A stretch of DNA of 64,000 nucleotides, taken from assembly GCA_022376925.1 (NCBI GenBank), contig JAIOJX010000025.1:8711141-8775140 (forward strand), given 5' to 3'. The notes beneath the pieces were generated by a model. The model searched no databases and was not told the DNA's origin. It worked only from the letters and a program-made list of their open reading frames with translations. This stretch comes from Tragulus kanchil (Eukaryota > Chordata > Mammalia > Artiodactyla > Tragulidae). Both the position numbers and the translations under genes were made by a program. Shown here in pieces: positions 37,060-50,109 of the stretch (positions within the stretch are counted from its first letter, which is position 1; every line of letters starts with the position of its first letter).

Positions 37060-39215
37060 ATGTAGGCGACTTACTATATACAGAAAACCCTAAAGACTCC
37101 ACTCAAAAACTACCAGAACTGATAGATGAATTCAGCAAGGTAGGAGGATACAAGACTAACACACAGAAATCAGCTGCACTTCTTTATACTAACAATAAAA
37201 TATAAAGGGAATATAAAAAAATACTTTCCAAATTACAGCCCCCAAATAAATACTTAGGAGTATAGCTAACCAAGGAGGTGAAAGCATGACATTAATAAAG
37301 GGAAGTGAAGATGACTAAAAGAAATGGAAGGATATTCCATGTACTTCAATTGGAAGAATTCATATTGGTAAAATGGCCATACTACCCAAAGCAATTGATA
37401 ATTCTTGTTAAATTACACATGACATTTTTCACAGGACTAGAATTATCTTAAAATTTATTCAGGATTCATAAAAGCAAGCCTTAGGAAAAAGAAAAAAGCA
37501 GGGGGCATAACCTTCCTAGACTTCAGTCAATACTACAAATCTTCAGTGATCAAAACAGCATAGCACTGGCATAAAAACAGATGTATGGATCAATACAACA
37601 AAAAAAGAACACTGAGGGGCTTTCCTGGTAGGCTCAGTGGTAAAGAGTTCACTAATGCAGGGGACACAGGTTCGATCCCTGATCCAGGAAGATGCCACAT
37701 GCTGCTGAGCAGCTAAGCCTGTGAGCCACAACTATTGAGCCTGTGCTCTAGAGCCTCAAAGTCACAACTATTAAAGCCCGAGTAGCCCAAGAGAAGTCAC
37801 TGCAATAAGAAGCCTGCTCACCTTGAGAGTAGCCCCCACTTCCTGCAGCTAGAGAAGAGCCTGCAGCAGCACTGAAAACATGGAATAGCCAAACAATAAA
37901 TAAAAATGCATTTCTTAAAAAAAATTAGGGTATCTGTTTAATCAATGATATCACAAGTTTACATGAAGGCTGGAGACTGGGAGAAAGTATTTGCAATATT
38001 AAGAAAAAAAATAAGAGCACCGAGGAATAAATTCACATCTACAGTCAATTAATCTTCAATAAAGGAGAAAAGAATATACAATGGTCACTCGGAAACAGAC
38101 TCAAGAATACATGCCCGACACTGATATAAAGCTTATTTGTATCTTTGAACATTTGTAGCTTGAACGTCCATATGTAGGCGACTTACTATATACAGAAAAC
38201 CCTAAAGACTCCACTCAAAAACTACCAGAACTGATAGATGAATTCAGCAAGGTAGGAGGATACAAGACTAACACACAGAAATCAGCTGCACTTCTTTATA
38301 CTAACAATAAAATATAAAGGGAATATAAAAAAATACTTTCCAAATTACAGCCCCCAAATAAATACTTAGGAGTATAGCTAACCAAGGAGGTGAAAGCATG
38401 ACATTAATAAAGGGAAGTGAAGATGACTAAAAGAAATGGAAGGATATTCCATGTACTTCAATTGGAAGAATTCATATTGGTAAAATGGCCATACTACCCA
38501 AAGCAATTGATAATTCTTGTTAAATTACACATGACATTTTTCACAGGACTAGAATTATCTTAAAATTTATTCAGGATTCATAAAAGCAAGCCTTAGGAAA
38601 AAGAAAAAAGCAGGGGGCATAACCTTCCTAGACTTCAGTCAATACTACAAATCTTCAGTGATCAAAACAGCATAGCACTGGCATAAAAACAGATGTATGG
38701 ATCAATACAACAAAAAAAGAACACTGAGGGGCTTTCCTGGTAGGCTCAGTGGTAAAGAGTTCACTAATGCAGGGGACACAGGTTCGATCCCTGATCCAGG
38801 AAGATGCCACATGCTGCTGAGCAGCTAAGCCTGTGAGCCACAACTATTGAGCCTGTGCTCTAGAGCCTCAAAGTCACAACTATTAAAGCCCGAGTAGCCC
38901 AAGAGAAGTCACTGCAATAAGAAGCCTGCTCACCTTGAGAGTAGCCCCCACTTCCTGCAGCTAGAGAAGAGCCTGCAGCAGCACTGAAAACATGGAATAG
39001 CCAAACAATAAATAAAAATGCATTTCTTAAAAAAAATTAGGGTATCTGTTTAATCAATGATATCACAAGTTTACATGAAGGCTGGAGACTGGGAGAAAGT
39101 ATTTGCAATATTAAGAAAAAAAAGAGAAGAGCACCGAGGAATAAATTCACACATCTACAGTCAATTAATCTTCAATAAAGGAGAAAAGAATATACAATGG
39201 GGAAACAGACTCAAG
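37060..39215 (+). mobile_element. L1 ORF2 remnant with SINE, doubled by D11
   Basis: Text such as 'gatgaattcagcaaggtagg' and 'acacacagaaatcagctgc' matches the post-catalytic part of L1 ORF2 in plus orientation. A SINE interrupts it at 37617-37925 (copy at about 38729-39038). Frames are broken. Confidence 0.75.
37617..37925 (+). mobile_element. tRNA-derived SINE (second subtype)
   Basis: It opens 'ggggctttcctggtaggctc' and contains 'ggttcgatccctgatccagg' (B-box-like) and an A-rich 3' end. It belongs to a different subtype from the 'ggtggtccagtgg' copies. Repeated by D11 at about 38729-39038. Confidence 0.8.
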
Positions 39216-39219
39216 AACT

Positions 39220-40700
39220 GAGTCACCTCAGGCCAAAACAACTAACAGGGAGAGAGCACATCCCCAGCCACCAGCAGACAACTGGATTAAAGTTCTACTG
39301 AGCACAATTCTGTCCACCAGAGCAAGGTCTAATTTTCCCTTCAGCCAGTCTCTCCCATCAAGAAGCTTGCATAAGCCTCTTACCCTTATCCACCAGAGTG
39401 CAAATAGAAGAAATAAGAACTACAATCACAGAAGGCTTCAGAAGTAATACCACAATCACAGAAAACTAGCCAGAATGAAAATGAATAAAATTATGTCGTA
39501 GATTAAGAAACAAGATAAATCCTCAGAAAAAAAGAACTAGATGAAGTCTAGATAGGCAATCTCCCAGAAGAATTCAGAATAACTACAGTGAATAGGATCT
39601 TGGAGAAAAAGAATGCAGAAGATGCAAGAAATGTTTACTAAAGATCTAGAAGAATTAAAAGACAAACAGATCAACAGTACCCTAGAAGGAATCAGTAGAA
39701 GAATAACTGAGGCAGAAGAATGGATGACCTGGAAGACAGAATGGCAGAAATAAATGTTGCATAAAAGAATATAGAAAAAAAGATTGGAAAAAAATGAAGA
39801 CAGCCTAAGAGACCTGAGACAACATTAAATATACCAATATTCACATTAGAGAGGTCTCAGAAGGAGAAGAGAGAAAGAAAGGACCCAAGAAAATATTTGA
39901 AGAGACAATAGCATAAAACTTCCCCACTATGAGAAAGGAAGTTGTCAACCAAGTCCAGGAAATGCAGAAGGTCCCAGGCAAGATAAACCCAAGAAGGAAC
40001 ACGTCAAGACACACAGTAATTAAACTGATAAAAATTAAAGACAAAGATAAAATAATAACAGCAACAAGAAAAAAAGACTAATAACATACAGAGGAAAACC
40101 CATAAAGTAATCAGCTGATTTCTTAACAGAAACTCTGTAATACAGAGTATGGTATTGTCAAGTGACAAAAGGGGTTATATATTTCAAGTAATGAAAGGAA
40201 AGAATCTACAACCAAGAATATACCCCAAGACATTCTTTCAGATTTGATCAACCAATTTCTGCAGCAAATACTAAAGAAACTTTTCTAGGCTGGAAACACA
40301 AGAGAAGGAAAAGATCTACAAAAAATAAAAGCAAAACAATTAACAAAATGGTAACAGGATCATACATACTGATAATTACCTTAAATGTAAATGCACCAAC
40401 CAAGAGACACAGACTGGCTGGGTGGATATGAAAACAATAACCATACATATGTGGTAGTCTGCAAGAGACCCATCTCAGAACTATGGACACTTGCAGACTA
40501 TAAGGAAGGAGATGGGAGGAGGTATTTCATGCAACTGGAAATCATAAAGAAAGCTGGAGTGTCAATACTCCTATCAGACAAATTAGACTTTAAAATAAAA
40601 ACTTATGAGACAAAGAAGGACAATACATAACGATCAAGGGTTCAATCCAAGGAGAAGATATAACAATCATGAACATATATGGACCCAGTGTAGGAGTGCC
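39220..40700 (+). mobile_element. L1 5' UTR, ORF1 and start of ORF2 (decayed)
   Basis: The stretch 39220-39540 resembles an artiodactyl L1 5' UTR. The stretch 39580-40230 translates in pieces to ORF1-like text such as VNQVQEMQKVPGKINPRRNT and MKGKNLQPRIYPK, the RNA-binding part of ORF1p. The ORF2 endonuclease start follows at about 40380-40700. It is interrupted at 40708 by an L1 in the opposite orientation. Frames contain stops and shifts. Confidence 0.75.
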
Positions 40701-42350
40701 TCAACTGTTTTTTTTTTTTTTTTTTTACAGAGTTTTGTTTACTACCACACATCAGCCTGAATCTGCCATAGGTATACATATGTCTCCTGCTCAACCCCCA
40801 TCTCCCTCGCCATCCCACCCCTCCAGGTCACCAGAGCTCCAATTAAGTTCCCTTAGTCCCACAGCATATTCCCCTCCCTCATCCCAATGTCCATAAGACT
40901 GTTCTCCATTTCTGTTTCTCCACTGTTGCTCTGCATATACATTTATCAGTACCATCTTTCTAGATTCCATATATATGTGTCAGTATATAATATTTATCTT
41001 TCCCTGACTTACTTCACTCTGTATAATAGGTTCCAGATTCATCCACCTCATTAGAACTGACTCAAATGCATTTCTTTTTATGGCTGAGTAATATTCTACT
41101 GTATATATGTACCACAGCTTTTTTATCTATCAATCTGTCAATGGATGTCTATGTTGCTTCCATGTTCTAGTTACTGTAAATAGTGCTGCAGTGAACATGG
41201 GTATGTGTATCTTTTTAATTTCATTTGGGTATGTGTATCATTATGTTATTCAAGTAGAGACAAGAAACTCTGTAATACAGAGTATGGTATTGTCAAGTGA
41301 CAAAAGGGGTTATATATTTCAAGTAATGAAAGGAAAGAATCTACAACCAAGAATATACCCCAAGACATTCTTTCAGATTTGATCAACCAATTTCTGCAGC
41401 AAATACTAAAGAAACTTTTCTAGGCTGGAAACACAAGAGAAGGAAAAGATCTACAAAAAATAAAAGCAAAACAATTAACAAAATGGTAACAGGATCATAC
41501 ATACTGATAATTACCTTAAATGTAAATGCACCAACCAAGAGACACAGACTGGCTGGGTGGATATGAAAACAATAACCATACATATGTGGTAGTCTGCAAG
41601 AGACCCATCTCAGAACTATGGACACTTGCAGACTATAAGGAAGGAGATGGGAGGAGGTATTTCATGCAACTGGAAATCATAAAGAAAGCTGGAGTGTCAA
41701 TACTCCTATCAGACAAATTAGACTTTAAAATAAAAACTTATGAGACAAAGAAGGACAATACATAACGATCAAGGGTTCAATCCAAGGAGAAGATATAACA
41801 ATCATGAACATATATGGACCCAGTGTAGGAGTGCCTCAACTGTTTTTTTTTTTTTTTTTTACAGAGTTTTGTTTACTACCACACATCAGCCTGAATCTGC
41901 CATAGGTATACATATGTCTCCTGCTCAACCCCCATCTCCCTCGCCATCCCACCCCTCCAGGTCACCAGAGCTCCAATTAAGTTCCCTTAGTCCCACAGCA
42001 TATTCCCCTCCCTCATCCCAATGTCCATAAGACTGTTCTCCATTTCTGTTTCTCCACTGTTGCTCTGCATATACATTTATCAGTACCATCTTTCTAGATT
42101 CCATATATATGTGTCAGTATATAATATTTATCTTTCCCTGACTTACTTCACTCTGTATAATAGGTTCCAGATTCATCCACCTCATTAGAACTGACTCAAA
42201 TGCATTTCTTTTTATGGCTGAGTAATATTCTACTGTATATATGTACCACAGCTTTTTTATCTATCAATCTGTCAATGGATGTCTATGTTGCTTCCATGTT
42301 CTAGTTACTGTAAATAGTGCTGCAGTGAACATGGGTATGTGTATCTTTTT
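40128..42350 (+). repeat. tandem direct duplication D12 (1135 bp offset)
   Basis: Copy 1 is 40128-41216 and copy 2 is 41263-42350. About 46 bp of filler (41217-41262) lies at the seam, repeating 'gggtatgtgtatc' from the preceding text. The block spans the junction between an L1 in plus orientation and an inserted antisense L1. Confidence 0.95.
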
Positions 42351-42830
42351 CAATTTCAATTTCCTCAGGGTATATGCCTAGTAGTGGGACTGCTGGGTCA
42401 TATGGTGATTCTATTTCTAGTTTTTTGAGGAATTTCCATACTGTCTTCCATAGTGACTGTATTAATTTACAATTTACCAACAGTGTAAGACAGTTCCCTT
42501 TTCTCCACACTCTCTCCTGAATTTACTGTTTGTAGACTTTTTTTTTTTTTTGGCCTTCATTGGTTTTTTATTTATTTTCATGCATCTTTATTCTTTGACC
42601 CATGTGAGCCTCCCATGGGAGTGGCCCCACTCGGCTCAGAGCTCTTGCTCATAATTGGACACACCGGTTCAGCCGCTCAGCGGCACGTGGGATCTTCCCA
42701 GGCTAGGGATCAAACCGGTGCCCCCTGCACTGCAAGGCGGACTCTCTACCCACTGGACCACCAGGGAAGCCCTGTTTGTAGCCTTTATGATGGTGGTGTG
42801 AGGTAATATCTCATTGTAGTTTTGATTTAG
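40708..42830 (-). mobile_element. nested antisense L1 (3' end at 40708)
   Basis: The poly-T at 40708-40726 is the reversed tail. The following plus-strand text ('ctgagtaatattctactg', 'gtaaatagtgctgcagtgaac') is the complement of L1 ORF2 C-terminus and 3' UTR. D12 doubles part of it, and a SINE sits at 42536-42771. It splits the plus-strand L1 that resumes at about 42830. Confidence 0.8.
42536..42771 (-). mobile_element. tRNA-derived SINE, minus strand, with TSD
   Basis: Reversed SINE: T-rich start, then 'cacgtgggatcttcccagg' and ending 'ggaccaccagggaagc'. It is flanked by a 10-bp duplication 'ctgtttgtag' at 42526-42535 and 42772-42781. Confidence 0.88.
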
Positions 42831-44216
42831 GAACATCCAATATGTAAGGAAAATACTAACGAACACAAAAGGAGAACACATTAATAGTGTGGGACTTTTA
42901 TACCCTACTTTTATCAATGGACAGATCAACCAGACAGAAAATCAATAAGGAAACCCAGGCCTTAAATGACACTTCAGACGAGCTGGATTTAATTGATATT
43001 TATAAAGAGTATTCATCCAAAAACAGCAGGCTACACATTTTTCTCAAGTGCACATGGTACATGTTCCAGGAATGACCACATGCTGAGCCATAATGGCAAG
43101 CCTCAGTAAATTTAAGAAAATCAAAATCGTATCAAGCATCTTTTCTGATCACAATGTCATGAGATTAGAAATCAACTACAAGAAAAAAAACTAAAGTACA
43201 CAAACGTGGGGCTAAATAATATGCCACTTTTGCAGCTTGATCACTGAAGAAATCAAAGAAGAAATAAAAAAAAATACTTGAGACAAATGAAAACACAAAG
43301 GTCCAAAGTTTATGGGTGCAGCAAAACAGAGTGAAGTTTATTACAATCTTACCTAAAGAAATAAGAAAAATCTCAAACAGACAACCTAACCTTACACCTA
43401 AAACAACTACAGAAAGAACAACAAACAAAACCTAAAGCTAGTAGAAGGAAGGAAATCATAAAGATCAGAGCAGGAATAAATGAAATAGAAACAAAACAGT
43501 TGCAAAGATCAATAAAACTAAAAGTTGGTTCTTTGAAAAGATAAACAAAATTGGTAAATCTTTAGACAGACTCATCAAGAAAAAAAGAGAGAACTCAAAA
43601 TCAGCAAAATTAGGGCTGAAAAAGAAGTTACAATTGACTACACAAAAATACCAAGGGTCATAATAAACTAATATGAGCAACCATATACCAATAAATTGAA
43701 TAACCGAGAAGAAATGGACAAATTCTTAGAAACCTACAGTCTCCCTAGACTGAGTCAGGAAGAAACAGAAAATATGAACAGACTAATCACAAGCACTGTA
43801 TTTGAAACTGTGATCAAACCTCCCAACAAACAACAGTCCAGGACCAGATGGCTTCACAGGTGAATTTTATCAAACACTTAAAGAAGAGTAAACACCTATC
43901 CTTCTCAAACTGCTCCAAAAAAGTCACAGAAGAAAGAAAACTTCCGAATTCATTCTATGAGGCCACTATCACTCTGCTACCAAAAACCAGACAAAGATAA
44001 CATAAGAGAGAAAACTACAGGCCAATATTATTGATGAACATAGATGCAAAAATCCTCAACAAAATACTAGCAATCCATATCCAACAATACAATAAACAGA
44101 TCATACACCATGATCAAGTGGGATTTATCCCAGGGATGCAAAGATTTTTCAACATCTGCAAATCAATCAATGTGATATACCATACCAACAAATTGAAGAA
44201 TAAAAATCATCATTTC
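42830..44216 (+). mobile_element. L1 ORF2 continuation (endonuclease and RT start)
   Basis: The L1 interrupted at about 40700 continues here in plus orientation. Text such as 'gtgggacttttatacccta', 'gatcacaatgtcatgagatt' and 'gaccagatggcttcacagg' follows ORF2. It is decayed and stops at the insertion site of a younger L1 at 44217. Confidence 0.78.
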
Positions 44217-46302
44217 GACCTCGAATAGCCAAAGCAATCCTGAGGAAGAAGAACGGAGCTGGAGGGATCAGCCTCCCCAACTTCAGACTCTACTACAAAG
44301 CAACAGTTATCAAGACAGTATGGTATTGGCACAAAAACAGAAATATCGACCAATGGAACAAGATCGAGAACCCAGAGATAAACCCACGCACCTATGGGTA
44401 CCTTATTTTTGACAAAGGAGGCGAACATATAAAATGGGACAAAGACAGCCTCTTCAACAAATGGTGCTGGGAAAATTGGACAGCTACATGCAAAAAAATG
44501 AAGTTGGAACATTCCCTGACACCATACACAAAGATCAACTCAAAATGGATTGAAGACCTAAATGTAAGACCAGAAACCATCAAACTCTTAGAGGAGATTA
44601 TAGGCAAAACCCTCAAGGACATCAATCAAAGCAAGATCTTCTCTGACCCACCTACTAGAATAACGGAACTCAAAAGACAAATGAACATGTGGGACCTAAT
44701 GAATCTTAAAAGCTTTTGTGCAGCACAAGAAATCACAAAAAAGCTGAACAGACAGCCCACAGAATGGGAGAAAATCATAGCAAATGAAACAACAGACAAA
44801 GAATGAATCTCCAAAATCTACAAGCAACTCAGACGACTCAGCACTGGAAAAACGAACAACTCAATCAAAAAATGGGAAAAGGACCTAAACAGGCACCTCT
44901 CCAACGACAACATACAGATGGCCCAAAAGCACGTGAAACGATGCTCAACTTCACTAATAATTAGAGAAATGCAAATCAAAACTACAATGAGATATCACCT
45001 CACACCCGTCAGAATGGCCACCATCCACAAATTGACAGACAATAAATGCTGGAGAGGGTGCGGAGAAAAAGGAACACTCCTGCATTGCTGGTGGGAATGT
45101 AAATTGATACAGCCTCTATGGATGACAGTCTGGAGATTTCTTAAAAAACTAAAAATAGAAGCACCATATGACCCAGCAATCCCACTCTTAGGCTTATACC
45201 CTGATGAAATCAACGGAATAACTGATCTGGGATTTATCCCAGGATGATTTCAGCCTCAATGTGATATACCATACCAACAAATTGAAGAATAAAAATCATC
45301 ATTTCGACCTCGAATAGCCAAAGCAATCCTGAGGAAGAAGAACGGAGCTGGAGGGATCAGCCTCCCCAACTTCAGACTCTACTACAAAGCAACAGTTATC
45401 AAGACAGTATGGTATTGGCACAAAAACAGAAATATCGACCAATGGAACAAGATCGAGAACCCAGAGATAAACCCACGCACCTATGGGTACCTTATTTTTG
45501 ACAAAGGAGGCGAACATATAAAATGGGACAAAGACAGCCTCTTCAACAAATGGTGCTGGGAAAATTGGACAGCTACATGCAAAAAAATGAAGTTGGAACA
45601 TTCCCTGACACCATACACAAAGATCAACTCAAAATGGATTGAAGACCTAAATGTAAGACCAGAAACCATCAAACTCTTAGAGGAGATTATAGGCAAAACC
45701 CTCAAGGACATCAATCAAAGCAAGATCTTCTCTGACCCACCTACTAGAATAACGGAACTCAAAAGACAAATGAACATGTGGGACCTAATGAATCTTAAAA
45801 GCTTTTGTGCAGCACAAGAAATCACAAAAAAGCTGAACAGACAGCCCACAGAATGGGAGAAAATCATAGCAAATGAAACAACAGACAAAGAATGAATCTC
45901 CAAAATCTACAAGCAACTCAGACGACTCAGCACTGGAAAAACGAACAACTCAATCAAAAAATGGGAAAAGGACCTAAACAGGCACCTCTCCAACGACAAC
46001 ATACAGATGGCCCAAAAGCACGTGAAACGATGCTCAACTTCACTAATAATTAGAGAAATGCAAATCAAAACTACAATGAGATATCACCTCACACCCGTCA
46101 GAATGGCCACCATCCACAAATTGACAGACAATAAATGCTGGAGAGGGTGCGGAGAAAAAGGAACACTCCTGCATTGCTGGTGGGAATGTAAATTGATACA
46201 GCCTCTATGGATGACAGTCTGGAGATTTCTTAAAAAACTAAAAATAGAAGCACCATATGACCCAGCAATCCCACTCTTAGGCTTATACCCTGATGAAATC
46301 AA
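44167..46302 (+). repeat. tandem direct duplication D13 (1089 bp offset)
   Basis: Copy 1 is 44167-45213 and copy 2 is 45257-46302. The 43-bp filler includes 'gggatttatcccagg', a sequence also found about 50 bp before copy 1 (about 44119). The duplication splits the ORF2 frame of a nested L1. Confidence 0.95.
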
Positions 46303-46926
46303 ATCTGAAAGAAGCGCCTGTACCCCAGTGTTCACTGCAGCTCTCTATACAATAGCTAGAACATGGAAGCAACCTAGATGCCCATCGATGAACGAATGGA
46401 TCCAAAAGCTCTGGTACGTATATACAATAGAATACTACACAGCTGTAAAGAGAAATGCAGAAGAATCAGCCCTAATGAGGTGGCTGGATCTAGAACGTAT
46501 CATCAAAAGTGAAGTCAGTCAGAAAGAGAAGGACAAATACAGTATATTAACACATATATATGGAATCTAGTAGGATGGTGATGGCACGCACACGCAGTGA
46601 AGCGACGAAAAGACAGACATGGACAGTGGACATATGGACATTGTGGGGAAGGAACAGTGGGTGGGAGGCATAAAGGAAGTAGCATGAAGGCCTATACTAT
46701 CATAAGTGAAGGAAATAGCTCTAGTCATTGCTCTGTGAGAAAAGGGGATCCTTCAGGGGTGCTGTGTGATGGTTGGGAGGGGTGGGAAGCGGGGGATATA
46801 CATATGGGGGGGGATATACATATGACTAACCTGGGAACATACATATCTGTAAACAAAACTGTAAAAGTTAAAAGCAAAATAAAGGTTTAAAAAAGAAAAG
46901 AAAAAAAACAAAAAACAAAAACAAAA
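44217..46926 (+). mobile_element. younger 5'-truncated L1 nested in older L1
   Basis: This L1 starts inside ORF2 (frame reads [15 protein letters not shown]) and runs to the ORF2 end ([10 protein letters not shown], stop near 46570), a 3' UTR with G-rich tracts and an A-rich tail. It is flanked by a 9-bp duplication 'catcatttc' at 44208-44216 and 46927-46935. The older L1 continues exactly after it ('aatagatgcagaaaaagc'). As written it is 2.7 kb; removing the D13 extra copy gives about 1.6 kb. The ORF2 frame has one in-frame stop (44804-44806). Confidence 0.88.
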
Positions 46927-48245
46927 CATCATTTCAATAGATGCAGAAAAAGCTTCTGAGAAAATTCAGAACTCATTTATGATAAAACTCTCCAGAAAGT
47001 AGGCAGAGAGGATACATACCTCAACATAATAAAAGGCCATATATAACAAACTTACAGCTAGCCTTATACTCAATGGTGAAAAGCTGAAAGTATTTAAGAT
47101 CAGGAACAAGAATAACAATGTCCTTTCTCACACTTTTATCAACATAGTTTTAAATCAAAACTACAATGAGATATCACCTCAACCCGTCAGATATGCACCA
47201 CCCCAAATTGACAGACAATAAATGCTGGAGAGGGTGCGGAGAAAAAGGAACACTCCTGCATTGCTGGTGGGAATGTAAATTGATACAGCCTCTATGGATG
47301 ACAGTCTGGAGATTTCTTAAAAAACTAAAAATAGAAGCACCATATGACCCAGCAATCCCACTCTTAGGCTTATACCCTGATGAAATCAAATCTGAAAGAA
47401 GCGCCTGTACCCCAGTGTTCACTGCAGCTCTCTATACAATAGCTAGAACATGGAAGCAACCTAGATGCCCATCGATGAACGAATGGATCCAAAAGCTCTG
47501 GTACGTATATACAATAGAATACTACACAGCTGTAAAGAGAAATGCAGAAGAATCAGCCCTAATGAGGTGGCTGGATCTAGAACGTATCATCAAAAGTGAA
47601 GTCAGTCAGAAAGAGAAGGACAAATACAGTATATTAACACATATATATGGAATCTAGTAGGATGGTGATGGCACGCACACGCAGTGAAGCGACGAAAAGA
47701 CAGACATGGACAGTGGACATATGGACATTGTGGGGAAGGAACAGTGGGTGGGAGGCATAAAGGAAGTAGCATGAAGGCCTATACTATCATAAGTGAAGGA
47801 AATAGCTCTAGTCATTGCTCTGTGAGAAAAGGGGATCCTTCAGGGGTGCTGTGTGATGGTTGGGAGGGGTGGGAAGGGGGGGGGGATATACATATGGGGG
47901 GGGATATACATATGACTAACCTGGGAACATACATATCTGTAAACAAAACTGTAAAAGTTAAAAGCAAAATAAAGGTTTAAAAAAGAAAAGAAAAAAAACA
48001 AAAAACAAAAACAAAACATCATTTCAATAGATGCAGAAAAAGCTTCTGAGAAAATTCAGAACTCATTTATGATAAAACTCTCCAGAAAGTAGGCAGAGAG
48101 GATACATACCTCAACATAATAAAAGGCCATATATAACAAACTTACAGCTAGCCTTATACTCAATGGTGAAAAGCTGAAAGTATTTAAGATCAGGAACAAG
48201 AATAACAATGTCCTTTCTCACCACTTTTATTCAACATAGTTTTTT
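46062..48245 (+). repeat. tandem direct duplication D14 (1090 bp offset)
   Basis: Copy 1 is 46062-47151 and copy 2 is 47152-48245. Both sides of the seam are degraded. Copy 1 ends 'cacacttttatcaac' where copy 2 has 'caccacttttattcaac'. Copy 2 opens 'acccgtcagatatgcacc' where copy 1 has 'acacccgtcagaatggcc'. Confidence 0.95.
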
Positions 48246-48560
48246 AAGTCCTAGCTACAGGAGTCAGAGAAGAAAAAGTAAAGGGAATCCAAATTGGAAA
48301 GGAAGAAGTTAAGCTGTCACTATTTGCAGATGACATGACAGTACACACAGAAAAACCCCCAAAGCTAACAGAAAACTACTGGAACTCAAATGAATGTGGT
48401 AAAGTTGCAGGTTACAAAATTAATACACAGAAATCTGTTGCATTTCTCTATACTAATAATGAAAGATCGGAAAGCGAGATTCAAGAAGCAGTTCAATTTA
48501 TCACTGCATGAAAAGGATTAAATACCTAAGACCAATTCTACTTAAGGAGACAAAAGACCT
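46936..48560 (+). mobile_element. older L1 ORF2 reverse-transcriptase part
   Basis: The continuation of the L1 from 44216 carries the reverse-transcriptase motif: 'ctatttgcagatgacatg' encodes LFADDM near 48320. It is doubled by D14 and D15 (also near 49406). It breaks off at about 48560, where a different L1 segment starts. Confidence 0.78.
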
Positions 48561-50109
48561 GTACCTCAAAAACTAGGGAAAGGAGCTGATCTCCACAAGA
48601 GACTGAGCCAGATCTGCCTTTGAGTGTCTGAGTGTCTCCTGCAGAGGTATGGGTCAGCAGGGACCAGCCATGGGGACAGGAGCTCTGACAGCTGCAGTCG
48701 TGAGAGACCCGGTGTGTGGCCTAAGTCCTCTTGGAGGAGGTTGCTATTAGCCCCACTATAGAGCCGCCAAACAGGTGACCCACAAACTGGAGAACAGTTA
48801 TACCAAAGAAATTCTACCAGTGCTGCAAAACTTTTGGGGCCCACGGTAAATTGCCCAACCTGGGGATCCAGCAAAGGGACTGAGAACTTCCAGAGAATTT
48901 GACTTTGAAAGCCAGTGGGGTGTGACTGCAGAACTTCCACAGGACTGGGGAAACAGAAACTCTTTGAGGGCATAAACCAGGCCTTGTGCACAACCAGAAG
49001 AAAGGAGCAGTGATGCCACAAGATCGAAAAAAACTGTAAAAGTTAAAAGCAAAATAAAGGTTTAAAAAAGAAAAGAAAAAAAACAAAAAACAAAAACAAA
49101 ACATCATTTCAATAGATGCAGAAAAAGCTTCTGAGAAAATTCAGAACTCATTTATGATAAAACTCTCCAGAAAGTAGGCAGAGAGGATACATACCTCAAC
49201 ATAATAAAAGGCCATATATAACAAACTTACAGCTAGCCTTATACTCAATGGTGAAAAGCTGAAAGTATTTAAGATCAGGAACAAGAATAACAATGTCCTT
49301 TCTCACCACTTTTATTCAACATAGTTTTTTAAGTCCTAGCTACAGGAGTCAGAGAAGAAAAAGTAAAGGGAATCCAAATTGGAAAGGAAGAAGTTAAGCT
49401 GTCACTATTTGCAGATGACATGACAGTACACACAGAAAAACCCCCAAAGCTAACAGAAAACTACTGGAACTCAAATGAATGTGGTAAAGTTGCAGGTTAC
49501 AAAATTAATACACAGAAATCTGTTGCATTTCTCTATACTAATAATGAAAGATCGGAAAGCGAGATTCAAGAAGCAGTTCAATTTATCACTGCATGAAAAG
49601 GATTAAATACCTAAGACCAATTCTACTTAAGGAGACAAAAGACCTGTACCTCAAAAACTAGGGAAAGGAGCTGATCTCCACAAGAGACTGAGCCAGATCT
49701 GCCTTTGAGTGTCTGAGTGTCTCCTGCAGAGGTATGGGTCAGCAGGGACCAGCCATGGGGACAGGAGCTCTGACAGCTGCAGTCGTGAGAGACCCGGTGT
49801 GTGGCCTAAGTCCTCTTGGAGGAGGTTGCTATTAGCCCCACTATAGAGCCGCCAAACAGGTGACCCACAAACTGGAGAACAGTTATACCAAAGAAATTCT
49901 ACCAGTGCTGCAAAACTTTTGGGGCCCACGGTAAATTGCCCAACCTGGGGATCCAGCAAAGGGACTGAGAACTTCCAGAGAATTTGACTTTGAAAGCCAG
50001 TGGGGTGTGACTGCAGAACTTCCACAGGACTGGGGAAACAGAAACTCTTTGAGGGCATAAACCAGGCCTTGTGCACAACCAGAAGAAAGGAGCAGTGATG
50101 CCACAAGAA
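47945..50109 (+). repeat. tandem direct duplication D15 (1085 bp offset)
   Basis: Copy 1 is 47945-49023 and copy 2 is 49030-50109, overlapping D14. The L1 3' tail beginning 'gtaaaagttaaaagc' therefore appears three times. The seam is 'ccacaagatcgaaaaaaac', whereas copy 2 continues 'ccacaagaaactgagcc'. Confidence 0.95.

Larger units (their letters stand above)
36995..39217 (+). repeat. tandem direct duplication D11 (1112 bp)
   Basis: Copy 1 is 36995-38106 and copy 2 is 38107-39217. Differences sit near the end of the unit: 'aatggtcactcggaaac' in copy 1 versus 'aatggggaaac' in copy 2. The block contains L1 ORF2 remains and a SINE. Confidence 0.95.

Noticed and set aside
46007..46570. 187-residue frame as a possible host gene
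   Set aside because: It is the C-terminus of L1 ORF2 (ends SILTHIYGI) in a 5'-truncated insertion with an upstream in-frame stop.
44167..48245. CRISPR-like or satellite array from the repeated blocks
   Set aside because: Units are over 1 kb, only two or three copies, made of L1 sequence, without short repeats and spacers.
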